This document shows, in pieces, positions 19,846 to 30,100 of a stretch of 64,000 nt of DNA (the stretch's first letter is position 1; every line of letters begins with the position of its first letter). The DNA comes from Oxalobacteraceae bacterium OTU3CAMAD1 (GTDB lineage Bacteria; Pseudomonadota; Gammaproteobacteria; Burkholderiales; Burkholderiaceae_D), in the NCBI GenBank assembly GCA_024123915.1, contig CP099650.1, forward strand, positions 2,480,001-2,544,000. The letters run 5' to 3'. The notes under the pieces were generated by a model. It searched no databases and was not told where the DNA came from. It was given only the letters and a program-made list of their open reading frames with translations. The position numbers and the translations under genes are program-made.

Positions 19846-22698
19846 ATGAACAACACCCTACGGCACACGCCGTCCCTACGCCTGTCCGCAATGGCCGCAG
19901 CACTGGCCGCAGCACTGCTGACAGCCATCCCGGCGCATGCGCAACTGAGTAGCGCCACCATCCAGGGCCAGGTTACCAGCGGCGCGGCGCCGTCGGCCGG
20001 CAGCCCCGTCACCGCCACCAACCAGTTGAATGGCTACGTCTACAACACCGTCACGCGCGCCGACGGCAGCTATGTGCTGACCGGCGTCGCGCCGGGCACC
20101 TACCAGATCAAGGTCGGCGATCAGAAGTCCGAACTGGTGACCGTCAGCGTCGGCCAGACCAGCCAGGTCAACCTGGCGCTGCAAGGCGGTGTGCAGCAAG
20201 TGGTGATCACCGGCTCCGCGTCGCGGCGCGATGTCGCCGGTTCCGAGGTCGGCACCTCCGTCTCGCGCGAACAAATCGAGAAGCTGCCGCAGGTCACCCG
20301 CAACTTCCTGTCCTTCGCCGATCTGGCGCCCGGTGTGCGCTTCAGCGTCGACAACAGCGGCAACGTCAAGCTGCAGTCCGGGTCGCAGAACCAGGACAAC
20401 GTCAACGTCTTCATCGATGGCGTCAGCCAGAAGAACAACATCCTTCGCGGCGGTGTCTCCGGCCTTGATACGAGCCGCGGCAATCCGTTCCCGCAATCGG
20501 CGATCGCCGAGTACAAGGTGATCGCGCAAAACTACAAGGCGGAATTCGATCAGGTGTCGAGCGCCGCGATCACGGCCATCACCAAATCCGGCGGCAACGA
20601 GCTCCATGGCGACGCGTTCTGGGACCACACCGGCACCAATCTCACGGCCAAGGATCCGTTCCAGAAGGAGTCGGAAGAACGGGGTGTCGGTCGTCCGAAG
20701 TCGTCGCAAGATCAATACGGCATGACCTTGGGTGGCCCGATCAAGAAGGACGTCGCGCATTACTTCTTCGCCTACGAGGGCAAGAAGATCGACAGTCCGC
20801 GCCAGGTGATCGCGCAGCGCACCGATTTGCTGCCCAATGCCGGCATCGTCCCGTCTTTGCTGGCGCAGCAGGGGAATGCGGTATCGAAGTTCAAGGAGGA
20901 TTTGTTTTTGCTGAAGGTCGACGCCCAGATCGCCAAGAACCAGCGCGTCGAAGCGACCGCGCGGATACGGCGCGAGACCGACATGATTCCAGAGGATGTG
21001 AAACTGAGCGTGGCCGAGAATGTTCTTAATCGCAGCAACGATGAGGACCGTCTGGACTTCAAGCACGAGTGGAGTAACGACGATTTCCTCAACGAGGCCC
21101 GTATCGGCTACGAGAAGTACAGCTGGAATCCGCATTCGAACGCGAACACGCCGTATATCAAGTATCAGGTCTCGCCGAGCAACACGGATATCAACGTCGT
21201 CGACGTGCTGGTTGTCGGCGGCTCGCCGAACAATCAGTTCCGCCAGCAGAGCGGCTTGTTGTTCCAGGACGATCTGACCTACACCGGCAAGAGCGGACAC
21301 ACGATGAAGGCTGGCTTCAAGATCAAGCACATCACCTATGATTTGTCCGGCACCGCGTTCGCCGTCGAGCGGCGCATCGAGCGGATCGACACTGTCACCG
21401 GCTTGCCAAGCCTGATCCGCTCCGAAGCCTCGGTGCCGCCGTACGGCGTCGAGTTCTCCAACAACCAGTACGGCATCTACTTCCAGGACGACTGGCAAGC
21501 CACCGAGAAGCTGCTGCTCAATCTGGGCATGCGCTACGACTACGAAGACAACATGCTTAACGACAGTTACGCGACGCCGGCCGACCGCGTCGCCCTGTTT
21601 GGAAAGCAGGACCCGCGCGATGGCGCGCCCGTCGGCCAGACATACGCGCAGTCGCTGGCCAAGGGCGGCGTCAATATCAATGACTACATCAGCACCGGCA
21701 ACAGCCGCAAGGCGTTTAAAAAAGCCTTGGCGCCTCGCCTCGGACTCTCCTACGATATCAACGGCGACCGCGCATCGGTGCTGTTCGCCGGTTGGGGCAG
21801 GGCGTACGACCGCACCATCGCCAACCATGCGCTGGACGAGGCGCAGAAGAACGCGCAGGCAGGCGGGGAGATCTGGATGATCAAGAACGATCACAAGATG
21901 GCCTACACCGATATGTGGAGCTTCGGCCTGCGCCAGGCGCTGGGCGTATGGAACGGGGAGGCGGGTTATACCAATTCGCGCGCCCGCAACCAGTTCAACT
22001 GGTTCGGTGGCAACCGCGATCCGCAGGGTGGATGGGGCGGGGCCAGCCCGATCGATCCGATGTTCAATTCCGTGCCAGGTTACGGCACGCTGGTGCTGGG
22101 CGATTTCGTCTCGCAAGCAAAGACCGAGTCTGTCTATTTGAAAATGGACAAGCCTTATACCAAGGCTTCGACCTGGAGTCTGGGCGCGACCTATACTTAC
22201 AGCAAGGCCGAGACCACCAACAAGGAGTGGACCAACGAGATCTTCAACTGGACCTATGGGCGCTTCGCCTCCGCATGGAATCCGTCGACAGACGTCGAGC
22301 GCCATCGCCTGGTGGTCGCTGGGGTGTCCGATGGCTGGCTGCCATGGGGCCTGATGTTGTCAGGGAAGGTGACGTTGGGGTCCGGCCTTCCTTACCGCAT
22401 CACCGACTGCTCGACCGGTTTCAATCAATGCGTGTCTGCCAAAGGCGAAGGTGACCGGTTCCGCCAAGTGGATGTCGGCCTCTCTAAGGAAGTCGGGTTC
22501 CGCTTCGGCCGCGTCTCGTTGCGAGCCGACGTACTCAATCTGTTCAACAGCATTAACTACGGCGGCTACGATGGTTGGGGTGGTGGTCCGGGCAATCCGC
22601 AGAACCGTTTTGGTGGCGACAACCGCAACCTCGGCAAGCCGAATTCGATGGGCGGCCAGATGCGCACCTTGAAGTTCAGCGCGCGCTACGCGTTCTGA
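19846..22698 (+). CDS. Oar-like TonB-dependent receptor (glucan uptake)
   Basis: A 950-aa outer-membrane receptor with a signal peptide cleaved after AHA (about residue 32). A carboxypeptidase-regulatory-like domain (SSATIQGQVTSG..., DGSYVLTGVAPGTYQIKV) is followed by the plug (VVITGSASRRDVAGSEVGTSV) and a large barrel ending in aromatic FSARYAF. Such receptors import oligosaccharides using TonB. GGAGA precedes the ATG. As the first structural gene after LacI, it is the likely entry point for the substrate of the enzymes downstream. Confidence 0.92.
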   Translation: MNNTLRHTPSLRLSAMAAALAAALLTAIPAHAQLSSATIQGQVTSGAAPSAGSPVTATNQLNGYVYNTVTRADGSYVLTGVAPGTYQIKVGDQKSELVTVSVGQTSQVNLALQGGVQQVVITGSASRRDVAGSEVGTSVSREQIEKLPQVTRNFLSFADLAPGVRFSVDNSGNVKLQSGSQNQDNVNVFIDGVSQKNNILRGGVSGLDTSRGNPFPQSAIAEYKVIAQNYKAEFDQVSSAAITAITKSGGNELHGDAFWDHTGTNLTAKDPFQKESEERGVGRPKSSQDQYGMTLGGPIKKDVAHYFFAYEGKKIDSPRQVIAQRTDLLPNAGIVPSLLAQQGNAVSKFKEDLFLLKVDAQIAKNQRVEATARIRRETDMIPEDVKLSVAENVLNRSNDEDRLDFKHEWSNDDFLNEARIGYEKYSWNPHSNANTPYIKYQVSPSNTDINVVDVLVVGGSPNNQFRQQSGLLFQDDLTYTGKSGHTMKAGFKIKHITYDLSGTAFAVERRIERIDTVTGLPSLIRSEASVPPYGVEFSNNQYGIYFQDDWQATEKLLLNLGMRYDYEDNMLNDSYATPADRVALFGKQDPRDGAPVGQTYAQSLAKGGVNINDYISTGNSRKAFKKALAPRLGLSYDINGDRASVLFAGWGRAYDRTIANHALDEAQKNAQAGGEIWMIKNDHKMAYTDMWSFGLRQALGVWNGEAGYTNSRARNQFNWFGGNRDPQGGWGGASPIDPMFNSVPGYGTLVLGDFVSQAKTESVYLKMDKPYTKASTWSLGATYTYSKAETTNKEWTNEIFNWTYGRFASAWNPSTDVERHRLVVAGVSDGWLPWGLMLSGKVTLGSGLPYRITDCSTGFNQCVSAKGEGDRFRQVDVGLSKEVGFRFGRVSLRADVLNLFNSINYGGYDGWGGGPGNPQNRFGGDNRNLGKPNSMGGQMRTLKFSARYAF

Positions 22699-22712
22699 GG
22701 AGGCCTGGGTTC

Positions 22713-24185
22713 ATGACCGTATTTTCCAAGCCTCGCGCCTTGCACACCGCCGCAAGCCTCGCGATCGCCGTTTCCGCCTTGTTCGCCGGCGCCGGCGTCG
22801 CGCAGGCGCGCGATGCCGCGCTGCCGCCGATGTTCGACGATCTGCAGCGCCGCACCTTCGACTTTTTCTGGGAAACCGCCAATCCGGCCAACGGCCTGGT
22901 GCCGGACCGGTATCCGACGCCGTCGTTCTCCAGCGTGGCGGCGGTCGGCTTCGGCTTGACCGCGTATCCGATTGGCGTCGAGCGTGGCTACGTCACGCGC
23001 CAGCAGGCGCGCGACCGCGTGCTGGCCACCTTGCGCTTCTTCCGCAACGCGCCTCAGGGAGGCGACAAGGGCACGTCCACCAGTGGTTACAAGGGTTTCT
23101 TCTATCATTTCCTGGATATGAAGACGGGCCTGCGGCACGACAAGGTGGAGCTCTCGACGGTCGACACGGCGCTATTCCTGGCCGGCGCGCTGTTCTGCCA
23201 ATCTTACTTCGACGGCGACGATCCGGCCGAGAAGGAGATCCGCAAGCTAGCCGCAGAAATATATGAGCGGGTAGACTGGACCTGGGCGCAGGCGCGCAAG
23301 CCGTCGATCGCGCTGGGCTGGCATCCGGAATCCGGTTTTATCCCCTACGATTGGAAAGGCTACAACGAGGCGATGCTGGTCTACGTGCTGGCGCTTGGAT
23401 CGCCCACCCATCCGGTGCAACCGGATGCCTGGAAAGCCTGGACCAGCACCTATGCGAACAGCCTGGAAGGCAAGGGCGACAAGGAGTACCTCGCTTATCC
23501 ATCGCTGTTCATCCACCAGTACAGCCATGTGTGGATCGACTTTCGAGGTATCCGCGACGAGTATATGAGCAAACGCGGATACGACTATTTCGAGAACAGC
23601 CGCCGCGCCACCTATGCGCAGCAGGCTTACGCGATCGCCAATCCGCTGCGCTGCAAGGGCTACGGCGCCAACGTCTGGGGTATCACCGCCAGCGATGGTC
23701 CGGTGGACAAAACGCTCGACTACGGCGGCATCAAGCTTCCATTCCGCACTTACACGGCGCGCGGCATCGGCGGCTTGAAGCACTACGACGATTGCACGCT
23801 GGCGCCGACGGCGGCCGCGTCGTCGCTGCCGTTCGCGCCGGAGATCGTGGTGCCGGCGGTGCTGGAGATGAAGAAGCGCTACGGCGACTGGATTTATGGC
23901 CGCTACGGCTTCCTGGATGCCTTCAATCCAAGCTTCGACTACGATATCCCCGTCTCGCAAGGACAAACGATCAAGGGCAAGGGCTGGGTCGACAACGACT
24001 ATCTCGGCATCGACCAGGGGCCGATCATCGCCATGACGGAAAACTATCGCAGCGATTTCGTGTGGCGCGTGATGCGCGGCCACCCGGTCATCCGGCGCGG
24101 CCTCGAACGCGCGGGCTTCACAGGCGGTTGGTTGAAACAGCCGGAGAAGGTCAAACCGGCGGCAGAGATGGCGCCCGCCCAATGA
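22713..24185 (+). CDS. Secreted GH144-type glycanase (PF10091 'glucoamylase'), likely endo-beta-1,2-glucanase
   Basis: A roughly 490-aa exported enzyme with a signal peptide (to about AQA, residue 33) and a single (alpha/alpha)6-barrel domain from LPPMFDDLQRRTFDFFWE onward. Signatures of the PF10091 family include FSSVAAVGFGLTAYPIGVE, the SGYKGFFYHFLDMKTG segment and DNDYLGIDQGPIIAMTENYRS near the C-terminus. Characterised GH144 members cut beta-1,2-glucan, although databases often call the family glucoamylase. GAGGAGG lies 10 bp before ATG 22713. The stop overlaps the binding-protein gene (ATGA). Specificity is inferred from the GH94 gene downstream. Confidence 0.82.
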   Translation: MTVFSKPRALHTAASLAIAVSALFAGAGVAQARDAALPPMFDDLQRRTFDFFWETANPANGLVPDRYPTPSFSSVAAVGFGLTAYPIGVERGYVTRQQARDRVLATLRFFRNAPQGGDKGTSTSGYKGFFYHFLDMKTGLRHDKVELSTVDTALFLAGALFCQSYFDGDDPAEKEIRKLAAEIYERVDWTWAQARKPSIALGWHPESGFIPYDWKGYNEAMLVYVLALGSPTHPVQPDAWKAWTSTYANSLEGKGDKEYLAYPSLFIHQYSHVWIDFRGIRDEYMSKRGYDYFENSRRATYAQQAYAIANPLRCKGYGANVWGITASDGPVDKTLDYGGIKLPFRTYTARGIGGLKHYDDCTLAPTAAASSLPFAPEIVVPAVLEMKKRYGDWIYGRYGFLDAFNPSFDYDIPVSQGQTIKGKGWVDNDYLGIDQGPIIAMTENYRSDFVWRVMRGHPVIRRGLERAGFTGGWLKQPEKVKPAAEMAPAQ

Positions 24186-25468
24186 CGCGAGGGTTGTCAA
24201 CGTGCCGGGGCTTCGCACGCGCGATGCTGCTGATGCTGGCCTGCGGCCTGCTGGCATCATGCGCGCCGCGCAAAGAGCAGGGCGTGGTGCTGAAGTTTTG
24301 GGCCATGGGGCGCGAGGGCGAGGTGGTCACCGCGCTGATGCCGGAATTCGAACGCACCCACCCCGGCGTGCGCGTCGAAGTCCAGCAACTGCCGTGGACC
24401 GCCGCGCACGAAAAGCTGCTGACCGCATTCGCCGGCGACGTCATGCCCGACATTTTCCAGCTCGGGAACACCTGGGTGCCGGAGTTTGCCGTGCTGGGCG
24501 CGCTGCTGCCGCTCGATGCGCAGGTCGCCGCCTCGAAGCTGGTGACGCAGGCCGACTATTTTCCCGGCATCTGGGATACCAACATCGTTGACGGCAAGTT
24601 GTGGGGCGCGCCGTGGTATATCGACACCCGCGTGTTGTTCTATCGCCGCGATATGTTGGCGCTCGCCGGCTACGCCAAGCCGCCACAAACCTGGGCCGAG
24701 TGGATGAAGGCGATGAACGCCATCAAGCGCCGCGTGGGCCCGGACAACTACGCGATCCTGCTGCCGAGCGATGAATTCGAGCCCCTGCTGGCATTGGCGT
24801 TGCAGAACGACGAGCCTTTGCTGCGTGACGGCGGCCGCTATGGCAATTTCCGCAGCGCGGGTTTCCGCCGCAGCCTGCAGCTATACGCCGACATGTACGC
24901 GCAGAAGCTGGCGCCGATGAACCGCATCACCAACGTCTATCACGAATTCGGCATGGGCTACGTGTCCTTCTACATTTCCGGGCCCTGGAACATGGGCGAG
25001 TTCAAACGCCGTCTGCCCGCCGATCAGCAGGAGCACTGGATGACGGCCATCTTGCCCGGGCCTTCCGGTCCGGCGGCTTCCATCGCCGGCGGTTCCAGTC
25101 TGGTACTGTCGGCGTCCTCCAAGCATCCGCGCGAGGCGTGGCAGTTGATTGAGTACCTGTCCCGTACCGACACGGCCGCGCGCTTCCACGAATTGACGGG
25201 AGATTTGCCGCCGCGCCGCAGCAACTGGAGCGCGCCGCGTCTTGCCAACGATGTCTATGCCCAGGCATTCCGCCAGCAGTTCGAGCGTGTGAAGCCGGCG
25301 CCCAAGGTGCCCGAGTGGGAACGGATCGCCACCGAAATGCGGCTGGTCGCCGAGCGTGTAACGCACGGCGAGCTGACGGTAGACCAGGCGGTGGTGGCGC
25401 TGGACGCGAAGGCCGACCATATCCTGGAAAAGCGCCGCTGGATGCTGGCGCGGAAGGAGGGGCGATGA
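24182..25468 (+). CDS. CUT1 sugar ABC transporter, substrate-binding lipoprotein
   Basis: A 428-aa lipoprotein with lipobox LLASC (about residues 24-28) and a cluster B/D binding-protein fold (VLKFWAMGREGEVVTALMPEF, DIFQLGNTWVPEFA, GMGYVSFYISGPWNMGEF). It would capture oligosaccharide in the periplasm for the two permeases that follow. It overlaps both neighbours by 4 bp, so stoichiometric co-expression is likely. Confidence 0.92.
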   Translation: MTRGLSTCRGFARAMLLMLACGLLASCAPRKEQGVVLKFWAMGREGEVVTALMPEFERTHPGVRVEVQQLPWTAAHEKLLTAFAGDVMPDIFQLGNTWVPEFAVLGALLPLDAQVAASKLVTQADYFPGIWDTNIVDGKLWGAPWYIDTRVLFYRRDMLALAGYAKPPQTWAEWMKAMNAIKRRVGPDNYAILLPSDEFEPLLALALQNDEPLLRDGGRYGNFRSAGFRRSLQLYADMYAQKLAPMNRITNVYHEFGMGYVSFYISGPWNMGEFKRRLPADQQEHWMTAILPGPSGPAASIAGGSSLVLSASSKHPREAWQLIEYLSRTDTAARFHELTGDLPPRRSNWSAPRLANDVYAQAFRQQFERVKPAPKVPEWERIATEMRLVAERVTHGELTVDQAVVALDAKADHILEKRRWMLARKEGR

Positions 25469-26340
25469 ACTCGCGCCGCGCCGCTTGGTGCTTTGCCGGC
25501 CCCGCGCTGTTGGTGATCAGCGTGTTCTTCTTCCTGCCGGTGCTGGCCGCCCTGGTGATGAGCCTTACCGACTTCGATATCTACGCGTTGGCGAATCTGG
25601 ACAATCTGCGTTTCGTAGGACTGCGCAACTACGCCGAGCTGCTGCAAACGCCGCTGTTCTGGCAGGCGCTGGGCAATACCCTGTACTTCGTCGTCGTTGG
25701 CGTGCCGCTGTCGATCGCTGCCTCGCTTGGCGCGGCGTTGCTGCTGAATTCCCGGCTAACCTGGTTCAAGGGTCTGTTCCGCACGGCTTTCTTCGCGCCG
25801 GTGGTGACGTCGCTGGTGGCGGTGGCGGTGATCTGGCGCTACCTGCTGCACACGCGCTACGGCATGATCAATCACGGCCTCGATCAACTGGGCATATCCC
25901 CGGTGGATTGGCTGAACGATCCCGATTGGGCGATGCCGGCGATTATCCTGTTCGCCGTCTGGAAGAACTTCGGCTACAACATGATCATCTTCCTCGCGGG
26001 CCTGCAAAGCATCCCGGATGATCTGTACGAGGCTGCGGGCTTGGACGGCGCCGGCGTATGGGGGCAGTTCCGCTTCATCACCTGGCCGATGCTCGGGCCG
26101 ACGATGCTGATGGTGAGTATCCTGAGCATGTCCGCGTACTTCCAACTGTTCGCCGAACCGTACGTGATGACGCAGGGCGGGCCGGTGCAGAGCACCGTCA
26201 GCGTGCTGTATTTCATGTACGAGCAGGGTTTCAAATGGTGGAATCTGGGCGCGGCGTCGGCGGTGGCCTTCATTCTGTTCGCGATCATGTTCTGCGTCAC
26301 CTTGCTGCAACTGCGCTTTGCCAAAGGAGCGGACGCATGA
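25465..26340 (+). CDS. CUT1 sugar ABC permease 1 (MalF/UgpA-like)
   Basis: A 291-aa protein with six hydrophobic helices. The EAA loop reads YEAAGLDGAGVWGQFRFITWPMLGP, where the ATPase docks. The start ATG 25465 overlaps the binding-protein stop and is preceded by AAGGAGGGG. It is followed with overlap by the second permease. Confidence 0.93.
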   Translation: MNSRRAAWCFAGPALLVISVFFFLPVLAALVMSLTDFDIYALANLDNLRFVGLRNYAELLQTPLFWQALGNTLYFVVVGVPLSIAASLGAALLLNSRLTWFKGLFRTAFFAPVVTSLVAVAVIWRYLLHTRYGMINHGLDQLGISPVDWLNDPDWAMPAIILFAVWKNFGYNMIIFLAGLQSIPDDLYEAAGLDGAGVWGQFRFITWPMLGPTMLMVSILSMSAYFQLFAEPYVMTQGGPVQSTVSVLYFMYEQGFKWWNLGAASAVAFILFAIMFCVTLLQLRFAKGADA

Positions 26341-27167
26341 CCGCCTTCTCCTGGAAACCGCGCGCGCTGGCGCTCAACGCTGTGATGCTTGTCGCCGGCG
26401 CGCTGACATTATTCCCGCTGCTATGGATGCTGTCGGTGTCGCTGATGGAGCCCGGCGAATCGAGTGCGTTCCCGCTGCCGCTGGTGCCGCGCGCCGCGAC
26501 GCTGCACAACTACCGCGAGCTGTTCACGCATGCCGGCATCGGCCGGTATCTGCTCAATAGTTTGCTGCTGTCGTGCGCCGCGACGGCGTTGTCGCTGCTG
26601 TTCAACGTTAGCGCGGGATACGCCTTCGCCAAGCTGCAGTTCCGGGGACGTGACCGGATTTTCAAGGTCATGCTCGGCGCGCTGGTGATACCCAGCCAGG
26701 TGGCGATGCTGCCGCTGTTCCTGCTGCTGAAGTATCTCGGCTTGGTCAATACCTATGGTGCGGTGCTGGTGCCGGCGATGGCGGGCATTTTCGGCATCTT
26801 CCTTGTGCGGCAATACGCGCTGACGATACCGGATGCGCTGCTGGAGGCGGCGCGCATGGACGGCGCCAGCGAGTTCCGCATCTTCCGCGTCATCGTGCTG
26901 CCGCTGCTTACGCCGATCCTGGTCACCTTGGGTATCTTTACCTTCCTCGGCACGTGGAACGACTTTATGTGGCCGTTGATAGTGTTGACCGATAAAGACC
27001 TTTACACCTTGCCGGTGGCATTGGCATCGCTGTCGCGCGAGCACGTCCAGGATAACGAGTTGATGATGGCCGGCTCGGTGCTGACCATTTTGCCGGTGCT
27101 GCTGCTGTTCCTCGGCTTGCAGCGGTACTACATCCAGGGCCTGCTGGTGGGGAGCGTAAAAGGATGA
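26337..27167 (+). CDS. CUT1 sugar ABC permease 2 (MalG/UgpE-like)
   Basis: A 276-aa inner-membrane protein with six helices. The EAA loop reads LEAARMDGASEFRIFRVIVLPLLTP, and the family terminus is QRYYIQGLLVGSVKG. It overlaps permease 1 and the following gene by 4 bp each. Its ATPase partner is eight kilobases downstream at the end of the same run of genes. Confidence 0.93.
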   Translation: MTAFSWKPRALALNAVMLVAGALTLFPLLWMLSVSLMEPGESSAFPLPLVPRAATLHNYRELFTHAGIGRYLLNSLLLSCAATALSLLFNVSAGYAFAKLQFRGRDRIFKVMLGALVIPSQVAMLPLFLLLKYLGLVNTYGAVLVPAMAGIFGIFLVRQYALTIPDALLEAARMDGASEFRIFRVIVLPLLTPILVTLGIFTFLGTWNDFMWPLIVLTDKDLYTLPVALASLSREHVQDNELMMAGSVLTILPVLLLFLGLQRYYIQGLLVGSVKG

Positions 27168-30100
27168 GGCTCATACATATGCTGACTGCGGGCGTGGTCG
27201 CCGCGCTGATGTCGGCGGCTATCGCTGCGGAGCCAACTCGCGTGCTCGATGACTTTTCGTCCATCGACGCATGGCAGGCGCAGGCCTCGGATGGCGTGCA
27301 ATCCGCCGCAAGCGCCGCCGATGGAGGCTTGCGGCTGGATTTCGATTTCGCGGGCAAAGGTGGTTACGCCTTCGTGCGCCGCGCGCTGCCGCTGGACCTG
27401 CCGGACAACTACGAGATTTCGTTCTACGTGCGCGCCGACGCTCCGGTGAATCATTTCGAGTTCAAACTCACCGACGCCAGTGGCGACAACGTCTGGTGGT
27501 TCCCGCAGCAGAACTACACATTTCCGAATGAGTGGCAACTGGTGCGTATCAAGAAGCGTCAGGTGCTGTTCGCGTGGGGACCGACGAAGGACCGCGTACT
27601 CAAACATGCGGACCGCATCGAGTTTGTCGTCAGCGCCGGCAGCGGAGGTGGCAAAGGTTCCATCTACCTTAAACAACTGACGATTCGTGCGCTGCCACCG
27701 GTACCGGATGCCTGGCCGAAGCCGGTCGCGCAGGCGTCGTCCCAACTGCCTGGCGGAGCAGCCGCGCTGGCGGTCGATGGCGATGCGGGTACGGCATGGG
27801 CAGGCAAGAACAGTAAGGGGAAAGTCCAGCGGCTGACCATCGATCTTGGCGCGGAGCGGGAGTTCGGTGGCCTTGTGCTGCACTGGCAGGGCCGCCGCTA
27901 CGCGAGCAACTACGATATCGAACTGTCATCCGATGGCAGACAATGGCGGATGGCACGCCGTGTCGTCGCAGGCAATGGCGGCGACGATCCGTTACGCCTG
28001 GCGGAGTCCGAAGCGCGCTATATCCGGCTGGTGCTACGCGACGGGCCGTCGTCGGCCTACGCGCTGGCGGAAGTCGATCTGAAGAATTTGGCTTGGGGCG
28101 CGACACCGAACCAGTTTATCGAAGGTGTGGCGCGGGGCGCCCAGCGTGGATTGTATCCACGGGGCTTTTCCGGTCAGCAGTCTTACTGGACGCTGGTGGG
28201 CGTCGATGGCGGCGGCGATCACAGCGCGCTCATTTCCGAGGATGGCGCGTTGGAGTCGAAACAGGGCGGCTTTTCGGTTGAACCTTTCGTGCGCGACGGA
28301 GGTCGGCTAGTCACTTGGGACGATGTGAAAGTGAGCCAGAGTTTGCGGGAGGGGTATCTGCCGGTGCCAACGGTGGCGTGGCGCCATCGCGATTGGACGA
28401 TGTCCGTCACCGCCGCCGCCGACGGCACGCCGGCTTCATCGCGATTGCTGGCGAAGTACGAGCTGAAAAACCTTGGCGCGACCGCGCGGCGCATGCAACT
28501 GGTTCTGGCGGTACGCCCGTTCCAGGTCAACGCGCCGCGCCAGTTCCTCAATACGCCGGGTGGTTTCAGCGCCATTCACGATCTGCGGTGGGATGGCAAG
28601 ACGGTCACGGTCAACGGCGATGGCAAGATCTATCCTCTGCAAGCTCCCGCCGGCGTGGCGCTGTCGTCGTTCGACGGTGGCATGCTGCCCGGCGCCGATC
28701 GTGGACGATCCAGCCCGCGTAGCCTGCATGACGAAACAGGCATGGCTTCAGCGGCGATGACTTACGACGTAATGCTGCCGCCGTATGGCAGCGTTGTAAT
28801 CGGCGCCGTGCTGCCGATGGCGGGCGGATCGGCGATGAGCGATATTTCTCCCTCCGGCCGGGACGCCGCCGCGTGGCTATCGGGCCGGCAGGATGCCGTA
28901 GCGGCGGAGTGGCGCGACAAGCTGAATCGGGTAACGCTGAAAGTGCCCGGGGCGGGCCAGCATATGGCCGATACATTGCGCTCGTCGCTGGCGCACATGC
29001 TCATGACGCGCGAGGGCGCATCGCTGCAACCCGGTACGCGCTCCTACCGGCGCTCCTGGGTACGCGATGGCGCGATGATGTCGGAGGCGCTGTTGCGACT
29101 TGGTCAGGCCGATATCGCGGCCGACTACCTGCGCTGGTACGCGCCGTACCAGTTCGACAACGGCAAGGTGCCGTGCTGCGTCGATCGCCGTGGCGCCGAT
29201 CCGGTGCCGGAAAACGATAGCCACGGGCAGTTGATCTTCCTGGCGGCGGAACTGTATCGCTATACGCAGGACAAGACCTCGCTGGCCGACGCATGGCCGC
29301 GCATCGACGCCGCCGCGCGGTATATGGAGGCGTTGCGCCAGTCCGAGCGTGTCGAAGCAAACCGCACGCCGGAGCGCCGCGCTTTCTATGGTTTGATGCC
29401 GGCCTCGATCAGTCACGAGGGCTATTCGGAAAAGCCGATGCACTCATATTGGGATGACTTCTGGGCCATGCGCGGCTACAAGGACGCCGTCCATATCGCC
29501 GCGGCGCTTGGGAAGACCGATGACGAGCGGCGCCTGGCGGCGGCCCGTGACGAGTACCGGCGTGACCTCTATGCCTCGTTGGATGCCGCAACGGCGGTCC
29601 ACGGCATTGACTACCTGCCCGGCGCGGCGGAACTGGGCGACTTCGATCCCACGTCGTCGACGATTGCGCTGACGCCCGGCGGCGAGCAGCAGTTCCTGCC
29701 ACCGGCGATGCTGAAGGCCACCTACGACAAGTATTGGGATTTCTTCCTGGCCCGCCGCGACGGCCGCAAGGCGTGGGAGGACTACACGCCGTATGAGCTG
29801 CGCAATGTGAGCGCCTTCGTGCGCCTGGGCTGGCGGGAACGTGCGGCCCAATTGCTGGACTACTTCTACGCCGACCAGCGTCCCGCCAAGTGGAACCAGT
29901 GGGCCGAAGTCGTCGGCCGCGACATGCGCCAGCCACGATTCGTGGGCGACATGCCGCACGGCTGGATATCGTCCGACTATATCCGCGCGGCGCTCGACTC
30001 GTTCGCGTACGAACGCGAGGCGGATCGGGCACTGCTGCTGGCGGAAGGCGTGCCGTTGGATTGGCTGCGGGGAGAAGGCATCGGCCTTCACGGCTTGCGC

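Noticed and set aside
19876..22305. 809-codon minus-strand frame opposite the TonB receptor
   Set aside because: Same cause: low-complexity translation and no plausible start context, while the receptor has all its motifs.
22713..24185. Starch glucoamylase, as the Pfam family name implies
   Set aside because: Characterised GH144 enzymes of this fold act on beta-1,2-glucan, and the neighbours are beta-glucan enzymes with no starch-specific gene.
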